Below the pieces are notes generated by a model that worked only from the letters and a program-made list of their open reading frames with translations, did not search any database and was not told the DNA's origin. From contig OY969087.1 of assembly GCA_963697525.1 (NCBI GenBank), positions 4,402,001 through 4,466,000 of the forward strand: 64,000 bases of DNA. The letters run 5' to 3'. The position numbers were made by a program, and so were the translations under genes. Of this stretch, positions 43,092-52,357 are shown piece after piece (within the stretch, counting starts at the first letter, position 1; the number at the start of each line of letters is the position of its first letter). Source of the stretch: Bradymonas sp963697525 (GTDB lineage: Bacteria; Myxococcota_A; Bradymonadia; Bradymonadales; Bradymonadaceae).

Positions 43092-46000
43092 ATGGCGCAT
43101 ACGACCCTCGATCTCTCTCCGCCCACAACTCGACGCTCATCCCGCGACGGCGGTCGCTCGGCGACGTTTCGCCGCGCCGACGTCCCCGGTGAGGATTCGT
43201 CGTCCGATCTGCGCTCGACGGCGCGGCGTGCGGCGTATCGCCCGCGCGAGGAGGTCGCCGTTCGCCGCGATGTGGTCGAGGACTTTCGAAATCGTCTGGA
43301 GCGAGACGCCACCCACACCCCCGATGCCCCGAACGCCGTCGCCGACGCGCTGTTCGGCATCGCGCGCGCCGAGGAGGCGCTGGGGCGCTTCGAGGAAGCG
43401 CGCCTGGCGCTCAAGCGGCTGTCCAACGTCGACGAGTTTTCCCCGCTGGTCTGGGCGCTGTCGCGCCGGTTGCACCGCCGGGAAGGGCGCCACCAGGCAG
43501 TCGCCGAGACCCTCCACAAAGCAAGCGCGGTCGCGCCTCGGCAGCACGCGCTGTTGCTCGACCTCGAGCGGCTGCGCCAGGAGTGGTTCGACGGCGCGTC
43601 GGCCGCCGAGGTCGCCTCGCTGATCGACGAGATGCCGCTCGACGCCGGCGACTTCACCACGCTGTGGCGCACCCAATTGTCGATGGACGCGCTGCTCGAG
43701 GAGGCGCGCCGCGACGAGGTGTTTGCGCTGGTCGGCGAGGCCGTCGAGCGCCTCGATGACGTCCACATGCGCGACGTGCTCCGGACGCGCGCGGCCGTGT
43801 GGAGCGCGGTATGGGGCGACGTCTCCGGGGCCGTGCGCCTGCTCGAAGGCGTGCGCGGCCGCGGCCACCTCGACGGCGACCTGGGCGAGTTTTTGGGGTC
43901 GCTGTACTTCGACCTCGACGACCGCCCGGCGGCCGCGACGCACCTGGTCGAGCTGGCCTCGCGCGGCGAGGTCGAGCCCACCGAGGTGGTCACCGCCGCC
44001 ATGCTCGAGGAGTCGGTCGGCCGCAGCCCCGCGGGCGCCGACGGCTTGCTCGCCGGTCTGTGCGACGACCAGCCCGAGGATTGGACGGCGCTTCGCACCC
44101 GCGAGACGCTCTTGGAGCGCTATTACGAGCGCTCCGGTGAGCTCAAAAAACCGGGCAGCGCGCTCATCGACGTGTTCAACCTGCAGCTCGAGGGGCCGAT
44201 GTCGACCCACGAGCGCGTCAACAAGCTGACGCGGTTGGGCCGGCTGTACGAGCGCGAGGCCCACCTCGAAGAGGCCGCCGCCGAGGTCTACCGCGAGGCG
44301 TTGTCGCTCAAGGCCGACCACGTGCCCGCGCTTCGCGCGCTGGGCCGGCTGTACGCCCGCCGCGACAACTGGGCGGGGCTGGCCGACCTGTACGAGCGCG
44401 AGATCGCCAATATGGAGGGCGCCCCCAGCGTGTGGCGGCGCCACTTCCAGCTCGCCGAGATCTACCGCGTGCGCCTGGAAAACGGCGTGCGCGCCCTGGA
44501 GCACTACCGCAAGGTGCTCGACCAGCGTCCGCATTATCTGCCCGCGCTCAAAGCCGCCGCCGGCCTGCTCGGGGAGTTGGGCCGCTGGCGCGAACTCGCC
44601 GACATGTTCCTGGCCTCGGTGGAGGTCGCGCCCAACCGGCGCCAGAAGCTCTACCTGCTCGACAAGGTCGCCGAGGTCGCCGAAAACGAGCTGCACAACT
44701 ACGCCGTCGCCATCGGCGCCTGGCAGGAGATTTTGTTGCTCGACGAGCAGCACCCGCGCGCCTTTGCCGCCCTCGGTCGGCTGTATGCGCGCACCCAGAA
44801 ATGGCACGAGCTCATCGCGCTCAACCTGCGCGAGATCGAGCTGGTCGACGATGCCGAAGAGGAGGCCGTGCTGCGCCAGAAGTGCGCCGAGATCGCCGAG
44901 CGTCAACTCGGCGAGCTGGTCACGGCCGAGGAGCACTACCGCGCCGCGCTCGACGTGTTGCCTGATTTTCTGCCCGCCCTCGAGGGGTTGGGCCGTATCT
45001 ACATGCACAATGAGCGCTGGGACGACATCATCGAGATGAGCGGGCGTGAGCTGCAGCAGACCGACGACCTGCGCGAGGCGGTGCGCCGGCTGGGCGCGCT
45101 CGCCGAGATCTTCGAGACCCGCCTGGACCGGCGCGAGGACGCCATCCGCATCTACGAGCGCATCCTCGAGATCGACCCCGCCGACGCTCACGCCCTGGAG
45201 TCGGCGATTCGGCTCAATTACGCGCTGGACCGCTGGGAGCGGGTCATCGCGCTGACCGAGCGCAAGCTGTCCACGACCACTGATTCGCGCGCGTTCGCCG
45301 CGCTGCACGGCGAGCTCGGCGCCATCGCCGAGTGGCACCAGCAGGACTTCGGCCGCGCCTTTTTGCGCTACCTGGCCGCGCTGGATGCCGAGCCGCAAAA
45401 CGCCCACTGGCTGGCGGGCGTGGCGCGCACGTGGACGCACTCGGAGTTCGGCGCCGACGAGGTCGCCGATCGCCTCGAGGACAACGTCATGCGCCCGATG
45501 GCCGCCGAGGTGCGCGACCGCTACTTCAAGGTCATCGCCCGGCTGCGCGAGCGCGCCCATCACAGCGCCGACGCCAGCCGCGCCTACCGCATGCACGGCG
45601 CCTCCGACAGCCTGGAAAACCAGCTCGTCTTGCAGCTCGCCATGGCGCAAAGCGGCGAGCGCGACGTGCTCCACCAATTCCGCCGGGCCAACGCCCAGCA
45701 CCGCCTGGAGCGGCTGGTCGAGATCAACCGCGAGGGGCTGACCGTGGGCGACGTCGAGGCCATCCGCGAGGCCATCGACACGCTGACGGACACCGAGCGC
45801 GAGGTGCTGCTGGCCGAGCTTCCGGTCAACGTCGCCGCCGAGTTCTCGCGCCCCGACGACCCCCACGAGCTTCGCCTGTCGGCCGAGCTGGTGCGCGTGC
45901 TCGAGGGCGCGGCGCTGCGCGGCGACGTCGACAACGCGACCACCGACACGATGGCGCTGCGGCTTCGCGGCGTCGAGGCGCGCCAGTCGGGCGACTTTGA

Positions 46001-48230
46001 CGCCTACGTGTTCTGGACGCGCCGCGAGCTCGAGCTGTGTGAGAGCCGCGATTTGAAGGTCTCGCGGCTGACCGAGGTGGCCGAATTCGCCGCCACGCGT
46101 CACCAGCGCGACCAGTTGGTCGCCTTCCTCGACGAGGCCGCGCGCACCGCCTTTCCGGAGATGCGCGCGCCGGTCGACGAGGACGATGAGGCCGGTGAGG
46201 TCGACCTCGCCGCCGCCGCCGACAACGTCGAGGGCGCCAGCGACGGGCCCACGCTCGACCGGCTGTATCAAGCCATCCGCAGCGCCGGGCGCTGGGAGCT
46301 TCTGCGCGACTGCCTCGAGGCGCATTCGACCCGCGAGGGCCTCACGCGCAGCCGCCGGCTCTATCTGTTCCGCACGCTCGCCGAAATTCTGGAAGACGAG
46401 CTCGCCGACTTTGAGGCCGCCTCGACCGCGCTGAGCCACTGCTGGCAGCTCTCCGAGGACGTCGACTACCTGCGCGAGCTGGTACGGGTGAGCCTGTCGC
46501 GCGGCGACCTCCAACGGGCCATCCGCTTCCAGCAGCGCCACTTCGAGCACGTCGCCGGCGAGGACGGCGACGCCGACGCGCGCACACAGGTCCAGTCGGG
46601 CCTGTGGCTCGCCGAGCTGTTGTTGCAGGACGACGAGCGCCTCGAAGACGGCATCGACTGCCTGGAGCATTTGCTGGCGACCTACGAGGAGAACGACTTG
46701 TTCCGCCAGGCTCGCCGTCATCTGGCGTACGCCTACTTCGAGATCGGCAACGCCTATCGCGCCGTCGAGCTGTTCCAGCAGGTGCTCGGCGATGAGGTCA
46801 GCGCCGAGGACCTCGACGATTGGCGAAAGCTGGTCGACGTCTACCGCGACCAGCTCGACGACAGCGAGACCGCCTACGAGCTGCAGTGGAAGATCGTCCA
46901 CAGCGGCCAGGGCGGGGCGCACGCGCTCGACGACCTGGTCGACCTGGCGTTTTCGGCCGAGTGCCTCGAGGAGTGCGCCAAGCGCCTCGAGGCGTTGGCC
47001 GAGGGCGCCGACGCCGCGCGCCAATACAAGCTTTTGTGGCGCGCCGCCGAGGTGGTCGAAGAGGATTTGATGTGGGCCGAAGAGGCCGTGCGGCTGTACA
47101 CCGAGGCGTTGTCGGCCTGCCCCGAGCAGGGCGAAGGCTGGCTCGAGTTGGTGCGCCGGCGCGCCTTTTGCCTGGCCCAGATTGCCGGCCGTGAGACCGA
47201 GGCGCTCGACGAGTTCCGCAAGCTCATCGACGGCGACCCCTTCGAGCCGACGACCTATCGGGGCCTGAGCGACCTGTTGTCGCGCTCGCAGGCCTTCGAC
47301 CGGGCGCGCGTGGCCGACCAGATCTTGCGCGTGCTCAACTGCGCGGTCGACATCGAGCAGCCGCGCACCAAGACCGAGCCGTCGCGGGCCATCGACATCG
47401 ACGAGATCGCCGCGCACCTGCTGCCCCAGGAGTTGGACGCGTCCATGCTCGACGTGCTGCAGTCGGCGATGCCGCTGGTCGAGAAGGTCTGGACCGACGA
47501 GCTGCCCCAGCGAAAAGCGCTCGAGGGGATGCGCCTGGCCAAGCTCGACGCCACCGACGCCAAGCACAGCCTGGGCGCCGCGCTGCAGGCCTTCGGGATC
47601 ACCCGCTTTAAGGCCGAGTCCGGCGACTCCGGGCCGACCACCCCGCAGGTGTTTTCGGGCAGCACGCCCTACGTGTGGCTCAATTGGGAGCAGATCGAGA
47701 CGATGGAGGCCGCCGAGCTGCGCTTCATCGCCGGCTACTGCGCCGCGCTGGCCTGGTCGGGGCTTCCCGCCTTGCTCGCCGTCGACGGTCGGCGCGTGTG
47801 GCACCTCATCGAAGCCGTGCTGCTCAAACAGACCGGGCGCGGCTTCGACGAGCGCGTCGATCTGGCCACCCAGGAGTTGATCGACGAGGTCTCCAGTCCG
47901 TTCCACGCCGTCGCCCGGCGTCGGCTGGTGACCGCGCTCGAGCCGGTGGTCGAGCGCTTCGAGGATATCCACTGCGAGGTGTGGCCGCGCGCCGTCGAGC
48001 AATTTGCCTGCCGCGTGGGCCTGGTGCTCAGCGGCGACATCAGCGCGGCCGTGCGCGGCTTGCTCAGCTTCCACGGCTGGGACCTGCCGCTGGACGCCCC
48101 GGAGACCCAGAAGCGCATCCGGCGCAACGAGGAAGTGCGCAGCCTGATGGCCTACGCCATGAGCGACGACTACCTGGACGCGCGCTACGCGCTGGGGCTG
48201 ACGGGCAAGCCCAGCCGCCTGGTTCGGTAA
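43092..48230 (+). CDS. Very large TPR-like repeat protein
   Basis: 1712 residues, the largest gene in the window, no signal peptide and no membrane segment. The first 80 residues are low complexity and basic/Ser-rich. Almost all the rest is helical repeats of TPR type (about 34-40 residues each), e.g. LGRLYEREAHLEEAAAEVYREALSL and ALGRLYARRDNWAGLADLYEREIA, often with Leu-Gly-Arg-Leu-Tyr turns. The C-terminal 300 residues are less regular (VVERFEDIHCEVWPRAVEQF) and may be a separate domain. The function is unknown, probably a scaffold. GGAG at 43080-43083 precedes ATG 43092. The opposite strand of this gene has an equally long open frame, which is a codon-usage shadow. Confidence 0.85.
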   Translation: MAHTTLDLSPPTTRRSSRDGGRSATFRRADVPGEDSSSDLRSTARRAAYRPREEVAVRRDVVEDFRNRLERDATHTPDAPNAVADALFGIARAEEALGRFEEARLALKRLSNVDEFSPLVWALSRRLHRREGRHQAVAETLHKASAVAPRQHALLLDLERLRQEWFDGASAAEVASLIDEMPLDAGDFTTLWRTQLSMDALLEEARRDEVFALVGEAVERLDDVHMRDVLRTRAAVWSAVWGDVSGAVRLLEGVRGRGHLDGDLGEFLGSLYFDLDDRPAAATHLVELASRGEVEPTEVVTAAMLEESVGRSPAGADGLLAGLCDDQPEDWTALRTRETLLERYYERSGELKKPGSALIDVFNLQLEGPMSTHERVNKLTRLGRLYEREAHLEEAAAEVYREALSLKADHVPALRALGRLYARRDNWAGLADLYEREIANMEGAPSVWRRHFQLAEIYRVRLENGVRALEHYRKVLDQRPHYLPALKAAAGLLGELGRWRELADMFLASVEVAPNRRQKLYLLDKVAEVAENELHNYAVAIGAWQEILLLDEQHPRAFAALGRLYARTQKWHELIALNLREIELVDDAEEEAVLRQKCAEIAERQLGELVTAEEHYRAALDVLPDFLPALEGLGRIYMHNERWDDIIEMSGRELQQTDDLREAVRRLGALAEIFETRLDRREDAIRIYERILEIDPADAHALESAIRLNYALDRWERVIALTERKLSTTTDSRAFAALHGELGAIAEWHQQDFGRAFLRYLAALDAEPQNAHWLAGVARTWTHSEFGADEVADRLEDNVMRPMAAEVRDRYFKVIARLRERAHHSADASRAYRMHGASDSLENQLVLQLAMAQSGERDVLHQFRRANAQHRLERLVEINREGLTVGDVEAIREAIDTLTDTEREVLLAELPVNVAAEFSRPDDPHELRLSAELVRVLEGAALRGDVDNATTDTMALRLRGVEARQSGDFDAYVFWTRRELELCESRDLKVSRLTEVAEFAATRHQRDQLVAFLDEAARTAFPEMRAPVDEDDEAGEVDLAAAADNVEGASDGPTLDRLYQAIRSAGRWELLRDCLEAHSTREGLTRSRRLYLFRTLAEILEDELADFEAASTALSHCWQLSEDVDYLRELVRVSLSRGDLQRAIRFQQRHFEHVAGEDGDADARTQVQSGLWLAELLLQDDERLEDGIDCLEHLLATYEENDLFRQARRHLAYAYFEIGNAYRAVELFQQVLGDEVSAEDLDDWRKLVDVYRDQLDDSETAYELQWKIVHSGQGGAHALDDLVDLAFSAECLEECAKRLEALAEGADAARQYKLLWRAAEVVEEDLMWAEEAVRLYTEALSACPEQGEGWLELVRRRAFCLAQIAGRETEALDEFRKLIDGDPFEPTTYRGLSDLLSRSQAFDRARVADQILRVLNCAVDIEQPRTKTEPSRAIDIDEIAAHLLPQELDASMLDVLQSAMPLVEKVWTDELPQRKALEGMRLAKLDATDAKHSLGAALQAFGITRFKAESGDSGPTTPQVFSGSTPYVWLNWEQIETMEAAELRFIAGYCAALAWSGLPALLAVDGRRVWHLIEAVLLKQTGRGFDERVDLATQELIDEVSSPFHAVARRRLVTALEPVVERFEDIHCEVWPRAVEQFACRVGLVLSGDISAAVRGLLSFHGWDLPLDAPETQKRIRRNEEVRSLMAYAMSDDYLDARYALGLTGKPSRLVR

Positions 48231-48304
48231 CTGCCGGCCTCGGGTTGCCTCAGCCCAACCAAAGTTGGTATGTCAAAGGCTGTCCTTCAGCCGAAGTCGA
48301 GCCG

Positions 48305-48961
48305 ATGCCGACCACGTCCGTCGAAAATTACCTCAAGGCGGTTTACCACCTGCAGTCGCAGCACGACGAGCGGGTCAAGACCAAAGAGATCGCCGAGCGC
48401 CTGGACATCTCGTTGCCGTCGGTGACGAGCATGCTCAAGTCGCTGAGCGATGAGGGGCTGGTCGACTACGTGCCCTACCGAGGGGTGCGCCTGACCGAGC
48501 GGGGCGCCAAGGCCGCGCTGCGTGTCATCCGAAGCCACCGGCTCATCGAGGTCTTCCTGGTGCAGACGCTGGGGTTTAGCTGGGACGAGGTCCACGACGA
48601 GGCCGAGCGCCTCGAGCACGCCGTCAGCGACCTGCTGATGGCGCGGATCGACGAGTTTCTGGGGCATCCCAAATTCGACCCCCACGGCGACCCCATTCCC
48701 ACGGCCGACGGCGAGATTTTCCGGCCGGAAGCCATGCCCCTGAGCGACGCCGCGGTCGGGGCGCGCTACCGTGTCGAGCGAGTGCTCGACCAGGAGCCGG
48801 CCGTGCTTCGCTACCTCGACCAGATCGGCCTGACCCCCAGCGAGACCTTCCAGGTCGTCGACGTGTTATCGTTCGACGGCCAGATGTTTCTGGATATCGG
48901 CGGCGAGCCGGCGTCCATCAGTCGATCGCTGGCGTCGCGCCTTCTGGTCAACGAGATCTGA
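48305..48961 (+). CDS. DtxR/MntR-family metal-dependent transcriptional regulator
   Basis: 218 residues. A winged helix with SVENYLKAVYHLQ, TKEIAERLDISLPSVTSMLKSL and GVRLTERGAKAAL is followed by the dimerisation/metal domain, with RSHRLIEVFLVQTLGFSWDE and VHDEAERLEHAVSDLLMARI, whose EAERLEH block carries metal ligands in the family. The C-terminal SH3-like domain is also seen (VLDQEPAVLRYLDQIGLTPSE). It represses or activates Fe2+ or Mn2+ uptake genes when metal is bound. No obvious metal transporter lies next to it, so the targets are elsewhere. ATG 48305 was chosen, as the long upstream frame reads through the preceding gene. Confidence 0.92.
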   Translation: MPTTSVENYLKAVYHLQSQHDERVKTKEIAERLDISLPSVTSMLKSLSDEGLVDYVPYRGVRLTERGAKAALRVIRSHRLIEVFLVQTLGFSWDEVHDEAERLEHAVSDLLMARIDEFLGHPKFDPHGDPIPTADGEIFRPEAMPLSDAAVGARYRVERVLDQEPAVLRYLDQIGLTPSETFQVVDVLSFDGQMFLDIGGEPASISRSLASRLLVNEI

Positions 48962-49054
48962 CCTCGGGCTTTTCAGCGGCGCGCTCGCGTCGATAATTGG
49001 CGCACGCGACCAATGGTTGGTGTGGGCAAATGCGCAGCGCAGTAGGAGGCCGAC

Positions 49055-49471
49055 ATGGCGACCGCCATCGATATTGACGACACGGAGGGGCTCGACCCCC
49101 GCGATCTCGATCGCCCGGTGCTGGTGTGGGACGGCGACTGCGGCTTTTGCAAGCGATCGGTGTTCCACCTGATCTCCCAACTGGGCAATCGCGTGCGCTA
49201 CGTCACCTACCAGAGCGCGCATTCGTTATTTCCGTCCATCGGCGAGGCGCGATTCCGCCAGGCCGTGCATTTCATCGAGCCCAACGGGCGCGTCTCGCGG
49301 GGCGCCGAGGCGATCTTTCGCGCCTATTCGTGGCGCCCCCAGGGCAGCCTTCTGCTGGGCATCTACAAGCGCAGTCGTGTCTTTGCCGCTCTCTCCGAGT
49401 GGGGGTATCGGCGCGTGGCGCACAACCGACGCCTGGTCGGGCGCATCGCGCGATGGTTGCCTGGGTGGTGA
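49055..49471 (+). CDS. DCC-family (DUF393) thiol-disulfide-like protein
   Basis: 138 residues. The motif VWDGDCGFCKRSV carries the DGDCxxC signature (Cys 29 and 32) of the DCC family, and GAEAIFRA also fits it. A redox role is inferred from the CxxC; no substrate is known. AGGAGG (49044-49049) lies 5 nt before ATG 49055, the best Shine-Dalgarno in this part. It follows the DtxR regulator by 93 nt and may be co-regulated. Confidence 0.9.
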   Translation: MATAIDIDDTEGLDPRDLDRPVLVWDGDCGFCKRSVFHLISQLGNRVRYVTYQSAHSLFPSIGEARFRQAVHFIEPNGRVSRGAEAIFRAYSWRPQGSLLLGIYKRSRVFAALSEWGYRRVAHNRRLVGRIARWLPGW

Positions 49472-49638
49472 GGAACCGGGTGGTGACGAAATTGGTTGGC
49501 ATTTTCGGCCCGAGTCATTCGTTGAGGCGGTGAATTCGAGCTCGCTCCCCGGTGTGTCTAGACACACCTGCCGGTGGTCCCTATAGTGCGCCGCGAGCGG
49601 CGAGCCAAAATCCGACACCTCTGCTGACGGAGCGCTCC

Positions 49639-50619
49639 ATGGACGTATTTGCCACCCACTTCGAAGCTAATATCGAGAGCCTGCGCCGCGCCGCCCAGGA
49701 GGCCGAGCCCAAGCTGCTCGACGGCAAGCGCATCGCGCAGGCGCTGCTCGGCGAGGTCGAGCGTGCTCGCGCGCTGCTCGCCGAGCGCGACATCACGCCG
49801 CATTTGAGCGTGGTGCGGGTGGGCGACGACCCGGCCAGCGAGATCTACGTGCGCCACAAAATGCTCGCCTGCGAGCGGGTGGGCATTCGCAGCTCGCACA
49901 TCCACCTGCCCGCGGAGATCTCCCAGCGTGAGCTCCTCGAGCGCCTCGAGCAGCTCAACGAGGACAGCGACGTCAACGGCGTGTTGCTGCAGTTGCCCGT
50001 CTCCGAGCACCACGACCCGCAGGAGGCCATCCTGCTCATCGACCCGCAAAAGGACGTCGACGGGATCCATCCCGGCAACCTGGGCTTTTTGATGGCCGGG
50101 CGCGCCGAGCTCGAGCCGTGTACGCCGCGCGGGATCATGACGATGCTGCGCGCCGCCGGGGTCAAGTGCAAGGGCAAGCACGCGGTGGTCGTGGGCCGCT
50201 CGATGATCGTCGGGCGTCCGATGACCCAGATGCTGGTGCGCGCCCACGCCACCGTCACGGTGTGCCACCGCCACACGGTGGACCTGGAGACCTACGTGCG
50301 CCAGGCCGACATCGTGGTCGTGGCCACCGGGGTCGCCGAGCTCATCAAGGGCGAGTGGATCAAGCCCGGCGCCATCGTCGTCGACGTGGGGATGAACCGC
50401 GACGCCAATGGCAAGCTGCGCGGCGACGTCGAGTTCGAGCCCGCCCGCGAGCGCGCCAGCCTGATCACGCCGGTGCCCCGCGGCGTTGGCCCCATGACCG
50501 TGGCCACGCTCATGGAGAACACGATCCGCGCCACCTGCGCCCACCACAGCCTGGCGATCCGCCGCGGCGAGGTCTACGAGGGCGTCGACGCCATCTGGGG
50601 GCCGCTCGAGCAGGATTGA
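49639..50619 (+). CDS. folD: Bifunctional methylenetetrahydrofolate dehydrogenase/cyclohydrolase
   Basis: Interconverts 5,10-methylene- and 10-formyl-tetrahydrofolate. 326 residues with VGDDPASEIYVRHKM (the Lys-containing substrate loop), VNGVLLQLPV, PQKDVDGIHP and VVGRSMIVGRPM, all FolD signatures, and a C-terminal VDVGMN and TPVPRGVGPMTVATLMENT. About 20-30 N-terminal residues precede the usual FolD start (KLLDGKRIAQ). GGAG precedes ATG 49639 (49629-49632). It is upstream of gcvT in the same direction; the glycine cleavage system produces its substrate, so the operon is metabolically coherent. Confidence 0.95.
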   Translation: MDVFATHFEANIESLRRAAQEAEPKLLDGKRIAQALLGEVERARALLAERDITPHLSVVRVGDDPASEIYVRHKMLACERVGIRSSHIHLPAEISQRELLERLEQLNEDSDVNGVLLQLPVSEHHDPQEAILLIDPQKDVDGIHPGNLGFLMAGRAELEPCTPRGIMTMLRAAGVKCKGKHAVVVGRSMIVGRPMTQMLVRAHATVTVCHRHTVDLETYVRQADIVVVATGVAELIKGEWIKPGAIVVDVGMNRDANGKLRGDVEFEPARERASLITPVPRGVGPMTVATLMENTIRATCAHHSLAIRRGEVYEGVDAIWGPLEQD

Positions 50620-50695
50620 TCAACATTGATCAACATCAATGCCGTCGTCGTTTTGGTGACGTCCAACTTTCACCCAATGTTCGAGGAATGTCGCA

Positions 50696-51802
50696 ATGAC
50701 TGATGAGTGCAAGCACCTGCCGCTGGAGCATCGCCACGAGGACTTGGGCGCGCGCATGGCGCCGTTTGCCGGCTTTCTGATGCCGGTGCGCTACGAGGGC
50801 ATCAAGGAGGAGCATTCCGCCGTTCGCAACCAGGTCGGTCTGTTCGACGTCAGCCACATGGGCGAGGTCGAGGTCAAAGGCGCCGACGCCATCGAAGTCG
50901 TCGACGGGCTGGTGACCAACGACGTCTCCCGGCTCGAGGACGGCCAGGCGATGTACGCGGCGATGTGCGACGAAGACGGCGGCATCGTCGACGACCTGGT
51001 GCTGTACCGGCTGGCTGCCGACCACGTGCTCATCTGCGTCAACGCGGGCAATCGCGACAAGGATTTCGCCCACATGCAGGCCCACGCCCGGGGCAACGCC
51101 GAGCTCATCAACACCAGCGACAACTACGTGCAGTTGGCCGTCCAGGGGCCCGAGGCCGAGAACGTCCTCAAGGCCGTCGCCGACGAGAAGGCCGAAAAGA
51201 TCGAGCAGTTGCGCTACTACCACGCCACCTGGGGCAAGGTCGCCGGGGTGACCGTGCTCATCTCGCGCACCGGCTACACCGGCGAAGACGGCTTCGAGCT
51301 GTACATCCCGGCCGACAAGGGCGAGCACGTCTTCGATGCCATCGTCGAACGCGGCCAGCCCTTCGAGTTGGCGATGTGCGGGCTGGGCGCGCGCGACACG
51401 CTTCGCCTGGAGGCCAAGTTCAACCTGTACGGCCAGGATATGGACGAGTCCACCAACCCCATTGAGGCGGGCTTGAGCTGGATCGTCAAGCTGGACAAGA
51501 AGACCCCGTTCGTTGGCCAAAAGGCCATTCGCAAGGTCAAAGAAGCCGGCCCCCAGCGCCGGCTTCGCGGGCTGGTTCTCGAGGGCAAGGGAATCATTCG
51601 CCACGGCTATGGGATCTATGTCGGCGACCAGCGTGTCGGCGAGGTCACCAGCGGCTCGTGGGCGCCCACGCTTGAAGAAAGCATCGGGCTGGGGTACATC
51701 GACGTCGACCATGCCGACGAGGCGGTCGTCGAGGTCGAGATCCGCAAGCGGCGCGTGCCCGCGCGCATCACCAAAAAGCCGTTTTACAAGCGCGAGCAAT
51801 AG
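50696..51802 (+). CDS. gcvT: Glycine cleavage system T-protein (aminomethyltransferase)
   Basis: Transfers the methylene group of the aminomethyl-lipoyl H-protein to tetrahydrofolate, releasing NH3. 368 residues: MAPFAGFLMPVRYEG, VGLFDVSHMGEVEVKG, MYAAMCDEDGGIVDDLVLYRL, RTGYTGEDGFELY and GLGARDTLRLEAKFNLYGQDMD are characteristic. Length and motif order match GcvT. ATG 50696 follows GAGGAATGTCGCA. Located 76 nt after folD and 73 nt before gcvH. Confidence 0.95.
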   Translation: MTDECKHLPLEHRHEDLGARMAPFAGFLMPVRYEGIKEEHSAVRNQVGLFDVSHMGEVEVKGADAIEVVDGLVTNDVSRLEDGQAMYAAMCDEDGGIVDDLVLYRLAADHVLICVNAGNRDKDFAHMQAHARGNAELINTSDNYVQLAVQGPEAENVLKAVADEKAEKIEQLRYYHATWGKVAGVTVLISRTGYTGEDGFELYIPADKGEHVFDAIVERGQPFELAMCGLGARDTLRLEAKFNLYGQDMDESTNPIEAGLSWIVKLDKKTPFVGQKAIRKVKEAGPQRRLRGLVLEGKGIIRHGYGIYVGDQRVGEVTSGSWAPTLEESIGLGYIDVDHADEAVVEVEIRKRRVPARITKKPFYKREQ

Positions 51803-51875
51803 GCGTTCGGTTCCGGCCGAGGCTGCACAATTCGTAGTGGCGATTCACAACTCCAGGAAAGTCGAGAACATCATC

Positions 51876-52262
51876 ATGCACATCCCCGAGGGATACCGGT
51901 TTACCGACGAGCACGAGTGGGCCCGCCAGGAAGACGACGGCACGGTCACCATCGGCATTTCGTGGCACGCGCAGGACTTGCTGGGCGACATCGTCTACGT
52001 CGAGCTTCCCGAAGAGGGCGAGGTCATCGAGGCGGGTGACGAGTTCGGCGTCGTCGAGAGCGTCAAAGCCGCCTCCGACCTGTACTCGCCGATCACCGGC
52101 GAGGTCATCGAGGTCAACCACGAGCTCGATGACTCCCCGGAGCAGGTCAACGAGAGCCCGTTCGAGTTGGGCTGGATGATTCGGGTGCGTCCCGACGACA
52201 TCAGCGACCTCGACGAGCTGATGGACTCGGACGACTACGCCGCGTTCGTCGAGCAGAGCTGA
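51876..52262 (+). CDS. gcvH: Glycine cleavage system H-protein
   Basis: Lipoyl carrier protein of the glycine cleavage system. 128 residues: YRFTDEHEWARQEDDGTVTIGIS, ELPEEGEVIEAGDEFGVVES, and VKAASDLYSPITGEV, in which Lys 64 is the likely lipoylated residue. The usual C-terminal NESPFELGWMIRV follows. The start is placed at ATG 51876, as the longer frame reads through gcvT. It lies 73 nt after gcvT. No glycine riboswitch was seen upstream. Confidence 0.95.
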   Translation: MHIPEGYRFTDEHEWARQEDDGTVTIGISWHAQDLLGDIVYVELPEEGEVIEAGDEFGVVESVKAASDLYSPITGEVIEVNHELDDSPEQVNESPFELGWMIRVRPDDISDLDELMDSDDYAAFVEQS

Positions 52263-52357
52263 GCGGCGCCCCACGATCGCGCCGCCGCCCGACGGGCAGA
52301 TAGACGACCGCCGGTGGTGCGCCGCCGGCGGCAACCAGACGTTACCAGGACGCCGTC

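Noticed and set aside
43137..48074. A 1645-codon open frame antisense to the giant TPR gene
   Set aside because: It has no start context and mirrors the codon bias of the sense gene in a high-GC sequence; the sense frame has coherent TPR repeats, the antisense one does not.
50620..50695. A glycine riboswitch upstream of gcvT
   Set aside because: The gap is only 76 nt and I see no tandem aptamer folding; the same applies to the gap before gcvH.
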